Assembly: GCF_021044755.1 (NCBI RefSeq)
Contig: NZ_JAJNOR010000001.1
Coordinates: forward strand, 186,001 to 250,000
Length of the DNA stretch: 64,000 bases
Direction: 5' to 3'
Source of the DNA: Lientehia hominis
GTDB lineage: Bacteria > Bacillota > Clostridia > Lachnospirales > Lachnospiraceae
Numbering within the stretch: position 1 is the stretch's first letter; the number at the start of each line of letters is the position of its first letter. Both the position numbers and the translations under genes were made by a program. The notes beneath the pieces were generated by a model. The model worked only from the letters and a program-made list of their open reading frames with translations. It did not search any database and was not told where the DNA came from. This document shows positions 32,590 to 41,416 of the stretch, piece after piece.

Positions 32590-33210
32590 TTGAACGAAAC
32601 CTCCTGTTATATCCGGTTTTTTCACGCTGCTGCAGACACAGAAGCCCTTCAGGTTTCCGTGGACGACGCGTCTTTTATCCCCAGCCTCCCTTTCCGTACC
32701 GTCAGTGGATACGGTCCGGTCAAATGCGGCTTCGTGACTATCACGCTGTCCGGTACACGCACCAGACGGGTTTATCTACAAAAGACTCTGCCTTTTTTCC
32801 TGTCCATTAAATATACCATCGCAATCATTCAGACGGTCAATGGACTGGATCTCCGGCAAATGTATGATTACATGTGCCCGCTGCTCCCCGATAGGTTCGG
32901 CTGCATCCGTGCTGCAAACCTGGCTTACGGCAGCCAGCCCATGGACTTTTTCCTCTACGGCAACAAGCTTATGTTCACCGACGTGGGATTTAAAGAGGTC
33001 ACCCCCTTCAAACCCTTACGTCCCGGGGAATACGGCTTTTACCTGACGCCGACCCAGGATGAGGAAAATCCTCTGGTATCCGTGCTCACTGACATAGAAG
33101 CCGGGAACATGTATACCATGTGCGTACTTAACGGTACCTGGGGGCCGGATGCCATAGACGTCATGGTCCTCAGCTATGACGATACCATACCGGAAATCCA
33201 GCCCCGATGA
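32590..33210 (+). CDS. DUF4397-type beta-rich protein, function unknown
   Basis: This protein of about 206 residues starts CYIRFFHAAADTEALQVSVDD, which matches the DUF4397 pattern of an RxxHAxPDxxxVDV strand. A second, weaker copy begins near residue 105 (GCIRAANLAYGSQPMDFFLYG). The protein is probably two beta-sandwich domains in tandem. No signal peptide or sorting motif is visible, which is unusual for DUF4397. A TTG at 32590 has AAAGG nine nucleotides upstream and is preferred; the ATG at 32581 lies on top of that RBS. The gene is divergent from fba and convergent with the ABC exporter genes. Confidence 0.65.
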   Translation: MNETSCYIRFFHAAADTEALQVSVDDASFIPSLPFRTVSGYGPVKCGFVTITLSGTRTRRVYLQKTLPFFLSIKYTIAIIQTVNGLDLRQMYDYMCPLLPDRFGCIRAANLAYGSQPMDFFLYGNKLMFTDVGFKEVTPFKPLRPGEYGFYLTPTQDEENPLVSVLTDIEAGNMYTMCVLNGTWGPDAIDVMVLSYDDTIPEIQPR

Positions 33211-33229
33211 CCGAATAAGATGCGGTGCT

Positions 33230-35083
33230 TTACGCAGTCTTCTCAAACTGGCTGTTGTAAAGATCCGCATAGAATCCCTTCTTCGCCAACAGTTCTTCGT
33301 GGGTACCCTGCTCGATGATATCCCCGTCCTTCATGACGAGGATCAGATCGGCATCGCGGATAGTGGAAAGCCGGTGGGCGATGATGAAGCTGGTACGCCC
33401 CTTCATCAGATTGTCCATGGCTTTCTGAATCCGCTCTTCCGTTCTCGTATCCACGGAACTGGTGGCCTCGTCTAAGATCAGTATCCTATTATCCGCAAGG
33501 ATGGCGCGCGCTATGGTCAGCAGCTGCTTCTGTCCCTGGGAGACATTGTTCGCCTCCTCATTCAGTTCCATATTATACCCTTCCGGCAGTGTGGAAATAA
33601 AATGATGGGCGTGAGCTGCCTTGGCTGCGGCTATGACCTCTTCGTCAGTGGCATTCAGGTTTCCGTACCGGATATTTTCCATAATGGAGCCTTTAAACAG
33701 CCAGGTGTCCTGAAGGACCATTCCGAAAAGCTCCCTGAGCTCGCTTCTGTTAAAAGAGCGTATATCATGACCATCTATTTTTATGGAACCGCCGCTCACA
33801 TCATAAAAACGCATAAGCAGTTTTACAAGCGTGGTCTTCCCCGCACCGGTCGGTCCGACGATGGCGATCTTTCTGCCCGCGGATATCTCCGCACTGAAAT
33901 CTCCTATGATGATCTTGTCGGGGCGGTAGCCGAATTTTACATGGTCAAAGGTCACATTTCCCTCAATTCCTTCAATGGATACGGGATTCTCCACGATCTG
34001 ATCCTCTTCCTCCTCTTCAAGAAATTCAAAGACACGCTCTGCCGCCGCTGCCGTCGACTGAAGCAGGTTGGATACCTGAGCAATCTGAGTGATCGGCTGT
34101 GTAAAGGTCCTCACATACTGAATAAAGGACTGAATATCGCCGACTTCTATGGTCCCGCGGATGGTCAGGAAACCGCCCACGATAGCCACGGCCACATATC
34201 CCAGATTTCCCACAAACTGCATGATAGGCTGCATCATACCGGAAAAGAACTGGGACTTCCATGCTGACTGGTACAAGGTCTCATTGGTGTCGTTAAATTC
34301 TTCCAGGACAGCCTCTTCCCGGTTGAAAACCTTCACTACCGTATGGCCGCCGTAGGTTTCTTCCACCTGTCCGTTTACATGACCCAGATATTCCTGCTGC
34401 TGGCTGAAGAACTTCTGTGAATGCTTCACAATGAAGGAAATCAGCAGCATGGAAATGGGAAGGATCAGCAGTGCAATGATAGTCATGAGCGGGCTTATGC
34501 TTAGCATCATGACCAGGACGCCGATAATGGTCGCCACTGATGTGATCAGCTGCGTAATACTCTGGTTCAGGCTCTGCCCAAGTGTATCGACATCATTCGT
34601 CACACGGGAAAGCACCTCGCCGTGGGTCCTTGTATCATAATAATTCATGGGCAGGCGGTTGATTTTCTCAGACATCTCCCGCCTCATCCGGAAGCTGACC
34701 TTCTGTGAAATGGAGGTCATCACCAGGCCCTGGATAAAGCTGAAAAAGGCGCTGATCACATATAATCCAAGCAGGATCAGAAGAATCCTTCCGATGCCGG
34801 CAAAGTCAATTCCAGCTCCTCCGCTCAGCTTCCCAGTAAGGCCATTGAATATCTTCGTCGTTGCTTTTCCTAAAATCTTCGGCCCGATCACAGTGAATAT
34901 GGTACTGCCGACGGCAAAGATGAGCACCGTCAAGATTCCCCATTTATAACGTCCCATGTAAGCCAAAAGCTTTTTCATGGTCTTTTTAAAATCTTTCGCT
35001 TTCTCACCTGAGCCCATAGGTCCGTGTCCCATACGGCCGCCCATACGCATTTTTCCCGGATTCTTTCCTGTCTCATTACTCAT
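33230..35083 (-). CDS. Heterodimeric ABC exporter, second subunit (permease-ATPase)
   Basis: This protein of 617 residues has an N-terminal Gly/Met/Lys-rich cytoplasmic stretch (1-45), six membrane helices (about 50-330) and an ABC ATPase domain. Walker A is GPTGAGKTTL, Walker B with the catalytic glutamate is LILDEATSSVD, and the H-loop is IIAHRLST. The signature motif is VSQGQKQ, the degenerate form seen in the partner of TM287/288-like heterodimers. The start at 35083 has GGAGG 11 nt upstream and overlaps the first subunit by 8 nt; a longer in-frame extension inside that gene is not used. Substrate unknown; the linked MarR gene suggests drugs or other toxic compounds. Confidence 0.9.
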   Translation of the reverse strand: MSNETGKNPGKMRMGGRMGHGPMGSGEKAKDFKKTMKKLLAYMGRYKWGILTVLIFAVGSTIFTVIGPKILGKATTKIFNGLTGKLSGGAGIDFAGIGRILLILLGLYVISAFFSFIQGLVMTSISQKVSFRMRREMSEKINRLPMNYYDTRTHGEVLSRVTNDVDTLGQSLNQSITQLITSVATIIGVLVMMLSISPLMTIIALLILPISMLLISFIVKHSQKFFSQQQEYLGHVNGQVEETYGGHTVVKVFNREEAVLEEFNDTNETLYQSAWKSQFFSGMMQPIMQFVGNLGYVAVAIVGGFLTIRGTIEVGDIQSFIQYVRTFTQPITQIAQVSNLLQSTAAAAERVFEFLEEEEEDQIVENPVSIEGIEGNVTFDHVKFGYRPDKIIIGDFSAEISAGRKIAIVGPTGAGKTTLVKLLMRFYDVSGGSIKIDGHDIRSFNRSELRELFGMVLQDTWLFKGSIMENIRYGNLNATDEEVIAAAKAAHAHHFISTLPEGYNMELNEEANNVSQGQKQLLTIARAILADNRILILDEATSSVDTRTEERIQKAMDNLMKGRTSFIIAHRLSTIRDADLILVMKDGDIIEQGTHEELLAKKGFYADLYNSQFEKTA

Positions 35084-37301
35084 TGTCTGCAACCTCCTTT
35101 TCCAGGTTCTCACTGCCAGAGCTTCCATCCGTTCCAGAAAGCTCCGCCTCTGACAGCTGGGACTGGGCAATCTGCCGGTAAATTTCATTCGTCTTAAGAA
35201 GCTCTTCATGGGTGCCTTTTCCCACTATACTCCCCTCATCCAGAACAATGATCTGCTCCGCATGGAGGATCGTGCTGACACGCTGCGCCACGATCAGCAT
35301 AGTGCTGTCGGACACCTGATCCTTCAAAGCCCTTCTGAGAGCCGTATCCGTCTTAAAGTCCAGTGCGGAAAAACTGTCGTCAAACACGTATACCGGCGGC
35401 TTCTTTGCAACAGCCCGCGCAATGGAAAGACGCTGCTTCTGTCCGCCGGACACATTGGCTCCTCCTTGGGCGATATGGCTGTCGTATTTATCTGGCTTTT
35501 CTTCTATAAAATCGGAAGCCTGGGCAATCTCGGCAGCCTTCCGGATCTCTTCATCGGTGGCGTCCTTCTGTCCGAACCTCAGATTAGAGGCGATGGTCCC
35601 TGAGAATAGAACTCCTTTCTGAGGAACAAATCCAATCTGACTACGCAGTTCTTTCTCCGACAGATCCCGGATATCAACGCCGTCCAGGGTGATGGCTCCC
35701 TCCGTCACGTCATAGAGACGGGGAAGCAGATTCACCAGAGTGGACTTTCCGCTTCCGGTACTGCCGATGAACGCCGTCGTCTCACCTGGCTTTGCCACAA
35801 AGTCAATATCGTGGAGCACATCATTTTCTGCTCCCGGATATCGGAAAGAGACATGTTTAAATTCTACTACGCCCTTTTTATCCTTTGGCAGTCTCGCAGG
35901 GGATTTCTTCTCTTTTATAGAAGGCTCTGTCACGAGTATCTCGTCAATCCTGTGCGCCGCAACACTGGCCCTCGGCAGCATGATGGATATCATAGTGATC
36001 ATCAGGAACGCCATGATGATCTGCATGGTATAAGTGATAAAAGCCATCATATCCCCTACCTGGATGTTCCCGCTGTCAATGCCGTGCGCCCCGGTCCAGA
36101 TGATCAGTACTGTGATGCCGTTCATGATCAGCATCATAGCCGGCATCATGAATGTCATACACCGATTGGTGAACAGCATCGTCCTGGTCAGATCCCGGTT
36201 GGCATCGTCAAACCGCTTCTCTTCATGCTTCTCCCGGCTGAACGCCCGGATGACGGGAAGTCCGGTCAGGATTTCTCTGGTCACCAGGTTCAGGCGGTCA
36301 ACCAGTTTCTGCATCTTCTGGAACTTCGGCATTGCCACGACCATGAGGACTGCCACCAGGCAGCTGACCGCTGCCACTGCGACCGCGATGATCCACGCCA
36401 TGGAGGTATTGGTACGGAGCACTCTCACCAAGCCGCCGATTCCGATGATCGGAGCATAGAGAACCATTCGCAGAAGCAGCACCACCACCAGCTGTACCTG
36501 CTGAATGTCGTTTGTACTTCTCGTGATCAAAGAAGAGGTGGAGAATTTATCCATCTCCGCGTTGGAAAAAGAGACTACCTTCGAAAACACCTGCCCTCTC
36601 AGTCTCATGCCGACCGATGCGGCTACTCTTGAAGCGATCAGACAGACCAATACGCTGGCCGCCATGCTCAGCAGGGCGATTCCTAGCATCTGAAGCCCCT
36701 CTGACCATAAATAATCGGTCTGAAGCTTGTTGATATTTATCCCGACGGCCTGATACTCTGCCTTCACGTAGGTAATCCCCATCTGATCCATTATGGAATC
36801 CGAAAGGGCTGCCATCTGCTTATCCATCTCCCCTCTTATCTGAGAGACTGCTTCTTCCGGCAGGACTGACACATCCATTCCGTTCTTCTCTGCCATCAGG
36901 AGTGAGACGGCCGGCCCGCTCATGATGCCGTCCAGTGTCTCCAGGTCCTCCTTTTCCATATCGTTTCTCAAAAGCAGATCCTGGCTGCGAAGCTCCGGAT
37001 ACTTCTTCGCATATTTGTTGAACTCTTCTTCTGTAAGGCTCTCTTTGGAAATGCGGGTGTAAGAAGCTTCTGCCGCCTCCCGTTCTTCTTCATCCATGAA
37101 CCGCAGAAGTTTTTCCATTTCCGTCTGGCGGATGACCTCCGGCGACACATGACTGATTCCTCCCTGCTGTATTCCCACGTCCACAATGTCGGACGTATAC
37201 GCCGGCAGCGACAGATCGCAGAACGCCTGCAGGCCTAAAAGCGCCAGGATCAGCAGCACCCAGCCCGCCGACTTCCTGAGGTATTTCAATATTTTAGTCA
37301 T
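35076..37301 (-). CDS. Heterodimeric ABC exporter, first subunit (permease-ATPase)
   Basis: This 741-residue half-transporter is longer than most because a 130-residue charged insert (about 45-175, Glu/Arg-rich helices) lies between the first two membrane helices, facing outside. The ATPase domain has Walker A GSTGSGKSTL, canonical signature VSGGQKQR and H-loop IVAQRVST with Gln in place of the switch histidine. Walker B is YVFDDSFSALD, with Asp in the catalytic glutamate position. These two changes mark the degenerate site of an asymmetric heterodimer. It lies 24 nt after the MarR-type gene and is followed by its partner with overlap. Confidence 0.9.
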   Translation of the reverse strand: MTKILKYLRKSAGWVLLILALLGLQAFCDLSLPAYTSDIVDVGIQQGGISHVSPEVIRQTEMEKLLRFMDEEEREAAEASYTRISKESLTEEEFNKYAKKYPELRSQDLLLRNDMEKEDLETLDGIMSGPAVSLLMAEKNGMDVSVLPEEAVSQIRGEMDKQMAALSDSIMDQMGITYVKAEYQAVGININKLQTDYLWSEGLQMLGIALLSMAASVLVCLIASRVAASVGMRLRGQVFSKVVSFSNAEMDKFSTSSLITRSTNDIQQVQLVVVLLLRMVLYAPIIGIGGLVRVLRTNTSMAWIIAVAVAAVSCLVAVLMVVAMPKFQKMQKLVDRLNLVTREILTGLPVIRAFSREKHEEKRFDDANRDLTRTMLFTNRCMTFMMPAMMLIMNGITVLIIWTGAHGIDSGNIQVGDMMAFITYTMQIIMAFLMITMISIMLPRASVAAHRIDEILVTEPSIKEKKSPARLPKDKKGVVEFKHVSFRYPGAENDVLHDIDFVAKPGETTAFIGSTGSGKSTLVNLLPRLYDVTEGAITLDGVDIRDLSEKELRSQIGFVPQKGVLFSGTIASNLRFGQKDATDEEIRKAAEIAQASDFIEEKPDKYDSHIAQGGANVSGGQKQRLSIARAVAKKPPVYVFDDSFSALDFKTDTALRRALKDQVSDSTMLIVAQRVSTILHAEQIIVLDEGSIVGKGTHEELLKTNEIYRQIAQSQLSEAELSGTDGSSGSENLEKEVADNE

Positions 37302-37325
37302 AATACATATTCTCCTTCTGATGTC

Positions 37326-37922
37326 TTATTCTGTAAAAGATGCCTTGCGTCTTTCTACCTCTTCCTCTGCGTAATCGAAAAGCTCTTCCGACAGATTCAG
37401 AAGCATCATCATTTTTTCTTGACCCATCCGCTCAAAAATCTGTTCTGCCATCTGATCCCGATACCTCCGCTCCTCCTCCAGACATCTTCTTCCCAACTCC
37501 GTGAGTTTTACGAACACTACCCTCCTGTCGTGTTTGGACGCTGTCCGTTCGAGATATCCCTTTTCTTCTAGGTTTCCAAGCATCCTGGAAACGGCCGGCT
37601 TGCTGATAAAACCGCCGCCTGTCAGATCAGAAGGCTTCGCCCCCTCTTCATGAGCGGATATCTCCGCCATGCGGTCCACGTGGATCATCATCATCATCTC
37701 ACTGGGCTTAAGCTTCAGGGACATCTCCTGCAGACAGGAAAAACGGTGAAACCGTTCAATCTGCTCAAAAAACATTCTTCCCATCTGAGCAACCGATTCC
37801 TCTCCGGTCCTTCTGCGATAATACCGCCTATTCCGCCCTCTGTGGGTCCTGCAGTCACCGTGGATCTCCCTATGGGGTCCGGCCCTGCGTTCTGAGGCCT
37901 CTCTTTCCCTATTGTTTTCCAA
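37326..37922 (-). CDS. MarR-family transcriptional regulator
   Basis: This 198-residue protein has an Arg-rich N-terminal extension (about 1-45) and then a MarR winged helix-turn-helix: LKPSEMMMMIHV, SDLTGGGFISKPAVSRMLGNLEEKGYLERTA, and the wing SKHDRRVVFVKLTELGRRC. The C-terminal helices would form the dimer. The start is TTG at 37922 with GGAAG 7 nt upstream; no ATG is available before the conserved part except inside it. It heads the operon with the two ABC exporter genes, so it likely represses them and itself. An imperfect palindrome next to its promoter (37963-37982) is a candidate operator. Confidence 0.87.
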   Translation of the reverse strand: MENNREREASERRAGPHREIHGDCRTHRGRNRRYYRRRTGEESVAQMGRMFFEQIERFHRFSCLQEMSLKLKPSEMMMMIHVDRMAEISAHEEGAKPSDLTGGGFISKPAVSRMLGNLEEKGYLERTASKHDRRVVFVKLTELGRRCLEEERRYRDQMAEQIFERMGQEKMMMLLNLSEELFDYAEEEVERRKASFTE

Positions 37923-37962
37923 TTTCTCACTTCCTATCTGTATGCTGTCCAGGTAAATTTAA

Positions 37963-37982
37963 TTAACAATGTAAACTATTAA
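37963..37982. promoter_or_regulatory. Candidate MarR operator
   Basis: This 20-bp imperfect palindrome (TTAAC and TTAA ends, 14 of 20 positions symmetric) lies just downstream of the predicted transcription start of the marR-ABC operon. Binding there would block transcription. It is a positional inference. Confidence 0.45.
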
Positions 37983-37997
37983 CTATGACAAACACTT

Positions 37998-38025
37998 ATT
38001 ATAGTTCAAATTCTTTGAAAGTCAA
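37998..38025 (-). promoter_or_regulatory. Promoter of the marR-ABC exporter operon
   Basis: On the minus strand TTGACT, a 16-nt spacer and TATAAT lie about 75 nt upstream of the marR TTG start. The remainder of the 325-bp gap between marR and lysR holds a hairpin without T-run (CACCGGC at 38112-38118 pairing with 38129-38135). Confidence 0.7.
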
Positions 38026-38174
38026 TACTGTTTATGCTTTCTTAAGAATTCTGTCTTGACGAACATAGTGTAAAAGAACAATATATATTCAGAATGGCGC
38101 GGCAGGCAAGACACCGGCCGAAACTCCAGCCGGTGAATTAATGGACCATAGAAAATGATTTCAAAAAAGTGTTT

Positions 38175-38213
38175 AGAAGTTTCTTTTACAAATAGAAATT
38201 TCTGCTCTATACT
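38175..38213 (+). promoter_or_regulatory. lysR promoter with twin palindromic sites
   Basis: TTTACA at 38185-38190, a 17-nt spacer and TATACT at 38208-38213 form the promoter. Two 10-bp sites overlap it: AGAAGTTTCT (38175-38184, one mismatch) and AGAAATTTCT (38194-38203, a perfect palindrome). Their centres are 19 bp apart, about two helical turns, which suits a dimer-of-dimers regulator such as LysR itself. Confidence 0.6.
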
Positions 38214-38247
38214 TATCTTATCAAGGGTATTTTAGGAGGAGCCTCCC

Positions 38248-39195
38248 ATGAAAAAAGAAATGTACTATGTTTATGAGATATACCGTGAAAAAAGCTTTTC
38301 TAAGGCGGCCGAAAAGCTTTTTATTTCTCAGCCTGCCCTGAGCGCCATCGTCAAAAAGCTGGAGAACGAAATCGGATTGCCGCTGTTTGATCGGAGCGCC
38401 AAACCCATTCGTCTCACAGAAGCCGGAAAGTTCTATATTCAATCCGCCCGTAAGATCATGGACATCGAATCCGATATGGAGGCTTATTTTCACGACCTGT
38501 CAAACCTCCAGACAGGTACAGTGAGGCTCGGTGCCGCCACTTATTTCTGTACCTACATCCTGCCTCCAGTCATCCATTCTTTCTCTGCCTCTTATCCTGG
38601 TCTGAAGGTCCAGCTTACAGAAGGTTCCTCCCCTGAGATTCTGGAACTTTTAAAGGATTCCTCTCTGGATTTTTCCCTAGACAATCTGACCTGTGAGGAG
38701 CCCGGATTTCTCTGCCGGACTTATGCTTCAGAATCCATAATCCTGGCAGTACCCTCCTGTCTCAAATCTTCAGAGCTGCTGGCCGAAAAAAGCCTTTCCC
38801 ATACTGATATCCGAAACGGAAGGCATCTCTCGGAGGACTGCCCCTGCGTATCCTTGAAAGCGTTTGAAAACGAGTCCTTCATCCTTCTTCGCCGCGGCAA
38901 TGATATGTATCAAAGAGCTTCCGGCATGTTTGAACGGGCAGGCATCTCCCCTACTGTCAGCATGTATCTGGATCAGATGATGACCGCTTACCATTGCGCG
39001 GCTTCGCAGATGGGCATAACCTTTATAAGGGACTCCATCCTGCATTATGTGCCGGAAACCGACCGTCTTGTATTCTTCAAGCTCCTCGACCCGTCTGCAA
39101 AACGGGGGATTTATCTCACCTACCGGAACAACCGCTATCTGCCCCGCGCGGCATCCGCTTTTTTAAAATTTTTGATTCCGTCCGAGCAGTCATAG
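38248..39195 (+). CDS. LysR-family transcriptional regulator
   Basis: This 315-residue protein has the LysR winged helix-turn-helix at the N-terminus: YEIYREKSFSKAAEKLFISQPALSAIVKKLENEIGLPLFDR, in the usual spacing, followed by RLTEAG. A type 2 periplasmic-binding-protein-like effector domain (about 90-305) begins VRLGAATYFCTYILPPVI. AGGAGG is just upstream of the ATG. It is monocistronic. The neighbours are the marR-exporter operon behind it and a convergent two-component operon in front, so neither is an obvious target; the effector is unknown. Confidence 0.9.
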   Translation: MKKEMYYVYEIYREKSFSKAAEKLFISQPALSAIVKKLENEIGLPLFDRSAKPIRLTEAGKFYIQSARKIMDIESDMEAYFHDLSNLQTGTVRLGAATYFCTYILPPVIHSFSASYPGLKVQLTEGSSPEILELLKDSSLDFSLDNLTCEEPGFLCRTYASESIILAVPSCLKSSELLAEKSLSHTDIRNGRHLSEDCPCVSLKAFENESFILLRRGNDMYQRASGMFERAGISPTVSMYLDQMMTAYHCAASQMGITFIRDSILHYVPETDRLVFFKLLDPSAKRGIYLTYRNNRYLPRAASAFLKFLIPSEQS

Positions 39196-39237
39196 AAAGA
39201 AAAGCTTCCTCAGGAGGTGCAGCCGTCAATATGCCAG

Positions 39238-40581
39238 TCACCTGTTTGCATACAGCAGCACCGAGGTAGTAAAGGTGTCTGAGGTGTAGGTGAAGTCTGC
39301 CATGCCGCCATATCGTTCTGCCATCGCCCGAACACTGGCAATGCCCACGCCCTCGGCTTTGTTCCGGCCCGGCTTGCTGGATAAAAAACGTTCACCCTGC
39401 TGGCAGATCACCCCGCCGTAACCGTTCTCCATGCGGATCAAGATTTGTTCCTCCTGGGCCTGTACCCGCAGATGAATATATCTCTGGCCTTCGACCGCAT
39501 TCAGCGCGGCGGCGACCGCATTCTCCCACAGGTTGCCCAGGATGACCGCCAGATCGCTGCCTGCGGCTCCTGGCTTCCTCGGCAGGGACACGCTGATGGA
39601 TACCTCCACTCCCGCCTGTTTCGCAAGCGCCTCATACCGGCGGCAGAGGGTGTCGACCACAAAGTTTTCACAAATCGGCGGCTGGATGGCTCCCGCCATG
39701 CTTCCGTCGTAACCCTCCAGATAGGCCAGAGCTTCTTGCACCTTTCCCTTTTCCAGCAGGCCCCGCAGCACTTGTACATGCTGCCGGCGGTCATGGCGGA
39801 TGCGTTTCATTTCCTCGGCGTAGCTCTCCAGATCCTCTACCCGTGCCCGCTGCAAATCAAGCTGGTGGGCAAGCTGGGTACGGCTTTCCGCTTCCTTCGC
39901 TGCCTTTGCGCTGCTGGAAACGGCCCAGGCTGTTTGAGAATAGGTGACAAAGGCACACAAATGAATCAATATTTTCAGTCCATTGGCAAAAGCGTAATCC
40001 TCAATGGGATAGAAATCCACCTGTGCAGAGTACAAGAGGAAGAAAAACAGAGGAAGAAGCCAAAGGTGAACATAGCGCCCGGTTTGTGCTGCTCGCAGCC
40101 TTCGGTAAAGTTTCCGGCAGGCGAAGGCGAGCAGCGGGGTGAACAGTAACGAAGGCAGTCCAAAGCCTGCAATATCGGCCCGGCAAAAGGTGCCGCTGAT
40201 CAGTTGGGGCCAGCATAGGCTGTAAATCAGATAGCTTATGCTGCGGCAGAAAAGCATCGCCTGCACGGACAAAAACAAAATGAAAACCAGCCTGCTGCCC
40301 GGTTCACCTGTGACCCGGCGCAGTCCGTAATAACCAAAGAGAATCCAGAATGGAAGCGTCAGACCGCTGTAATCTATCCCAGGGGGCAGCAGATGCACAG
40401 CCGTTTGCTGTACAGCAATGTTTAATCCAGAGCCCGTCACAGAAATCAACAGCACCCACAATGCAATCCGCCGCATACTCATCCGCAGCCGCAGCTGTTC
40501 CCCCACAGCATAAAGGCAGAAACCGATGGTCATGGCTCCTTCCACAATACCAATGATATATTCCGAAATAATGGCTTCCAT
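39238..40581 (-). CDS. GHKL-type sensor histidine kinase (AgrC-like)
   Basis: This protein of 447 residues has six or so membrane helices (about 5-230), a coiled segment, and a phosphoacceptor region RHDRRQHVQVLRGLLEKG. The GHKL ATPase domain has the N-box LGNLWENAVAAAL and the G-box region GVGIASVRAMAERYGG. This is the AgrC/CitS-like class that works with LytTR regulators. The start at 40581 has GGAGGG 6 nt upstream and overlaps the regulator gene by 2 bp or so. No agrB-type peptidase or agrD-type precursor is seen beside it, so the signal is unknown. Confidence 0.88.
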   Translation of the reverse strand: MEAIISEYIIGIVEGAMTIGFCLYAVGEQLRLRMSMRRIALWVLLISVTGSGLNIAVQQTAVHLLPPGIDYSGLTLPFWILFGYYGLRRVTGEPGSRLVFILFLSVQAMLFCRSISYLIYSLCWPQLISGTFCRADIAGFGLPSLLFTPLLAFACRKLYRRLRAAQTGRYVHLWLLPLFFFLLYSAQVDFYPIEDYAFANGLKILIHLCAFVTYSQTAWAVSSSAKAAKEAESRTQLAHQLDLQRARVEDLESYAEEMKRIRHDRRQHVQVLRGLLEKGKVQEALAYLEGYDGSMAGAIQPPICENFVVDTLCRRYEALAKQAGVEVSISVSLPRKPGAAGSDLAVILGNLWENAVAAALNAVEGQRYIHLRVQAQEEQILIRMENGYGGVICQQGERFLSSKPGRNKAEGVGIASVRAMAERYGGMADFTYTSDTFTTSVLLYANR

Positions 40582-40583
40582 TC

Positions 40584-41297
40584 TCATCCCTCCATCCGCC
40601 CAAACACATAGGCCATATACCGGCTTTTCAGGGCGGCACGGCCATCCCGCGCGAGGGGGATTTCCCGTCCGTCTTTCATCAGAAAGCTGTCCTTATTCAT
40701 CCGTTTTACAAAATCCATATTGACGATAAAGTAGCGGTAGCAACGCAGAAACGGATTGCCGCCAAGGCGTTCCTCCAGGGCCGTCAAGGACTGGCTCACC
40801 GCCATTTCGCCGCGCACAGTGTGCAGCACCGTCTTGTGCCCGTAAACCTCGATGTACTTGATGCCGGAAGCGTCGATGTCCACTTCGTCCCGCCCGGCAT
40901 TGACCCTCACCCTTCGCATGCTTAAGTTTATTCGGGCATGAACCCGCCGCATGGCCTCGCAGAAGGCGTCCCAGCTCACCGGCTTTAAGAGATAATGGGC
41001 GGCCTCCACATCGAAGCCGTCCGCGTAATGCTCCTGGCTGGTGGTAGTGAACACCAGCGCGCCCAGATACCCCTTGCCCCGCAGGATGCGCGCCGCATCC
41101 ACCCCCAGCGCCCCGTCCATGTAAATATCCAAAAACATCACGGCAGCGGCGCGGGCCTCTTGACTTTGCAGCAGCTCTCCGGCGTTTTCGTAAGCCAGCG
41201 TGGCGATGGGCAAACGGTTCTCCTTTGCGTACCGGGCGCAGTAACCCAGCAGGATTTCCCGGTCAGGGGCAAGATCGTCGCAGATTACAGCCAGCAT
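40584..41297 (-). CDS. LytTR-family response regulator (AgrA-like)
   Basis: This protein of about 237 residues has a receiver domain (1-120) with acidic residues CDDLAPD, the phosphoacceptor aspartate in VMFLDIYMDG, and the switch lysine in YLLKPVSWD. A LytTR DNA-binding domain (about 138-235) follows: DIDASGIKYIEVYGHKTVLHT through CYRYFIVNMDFVKRM. The start at 41297 has GGAGG 7 nt upstream and is better than upstream in-frame Mets. It is the first gene of the operon, overlapping the kinase gene. It is divergent from the large surface-protein gene at 41614, which is a plausible target. Confidence 0.9.
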   Translation of the reverse strand: MLAVICDDLAPDREILLGYCARYAKENRLPIATLAYENAGELLQSQEARAAAVMFLDIYMDGALGVDAARILRGKGYLGALVFTTTSQEHYADGFDVEAAHYLLKPVSWDAFCEAMRRVHARINLSMRRVRVNAGRDEVDIDASGIKYIEVYGHKTVLHTVRGEMAVSQSLTALEERLGGNPFLRCYRYFIVNMDFVKRMNKDSFLMKDGREIPLARDGRAALKSRYMAYVFGRMEG

Positions 41298-41349
41298 CTC
41301 CATTCCTCCTTCTACAGAGAAAATCACAAAATTCTAATCTATCAGGACC

Positions 41350-41416
41350 AGTATACCATGAAATCCGCCCAGTTTGCGGCAAATTTCTCCGGCTTAAGCT
41401 CTGTGGTAACGGCTTA
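41350..41416 (-). promoter_or_regulatory. Putative promoter and LytTR-type direct repeat ahead of the two-component operon
   Basis: A minus-strand TATACT (plus AGTATA at 41350-41355) lacks a good -35. Upstream of it TAAGCCG occurs twice in the same orientation (plus-strand CGGCTTA at 41390-41396 and 41410-41416), 20 bp apart. LytTR regulators often bind direct repeats about two turns apart beside weak promoters, so autoregulation is plausible. Confidence 0.35.

Noticed and set aside
38112..38135. Hairpin CACCGGC/GCCGGTG as a terminator
   Set aside because: There is no T-run on either strand, and it stands between divergent genes where no terminator is needed.
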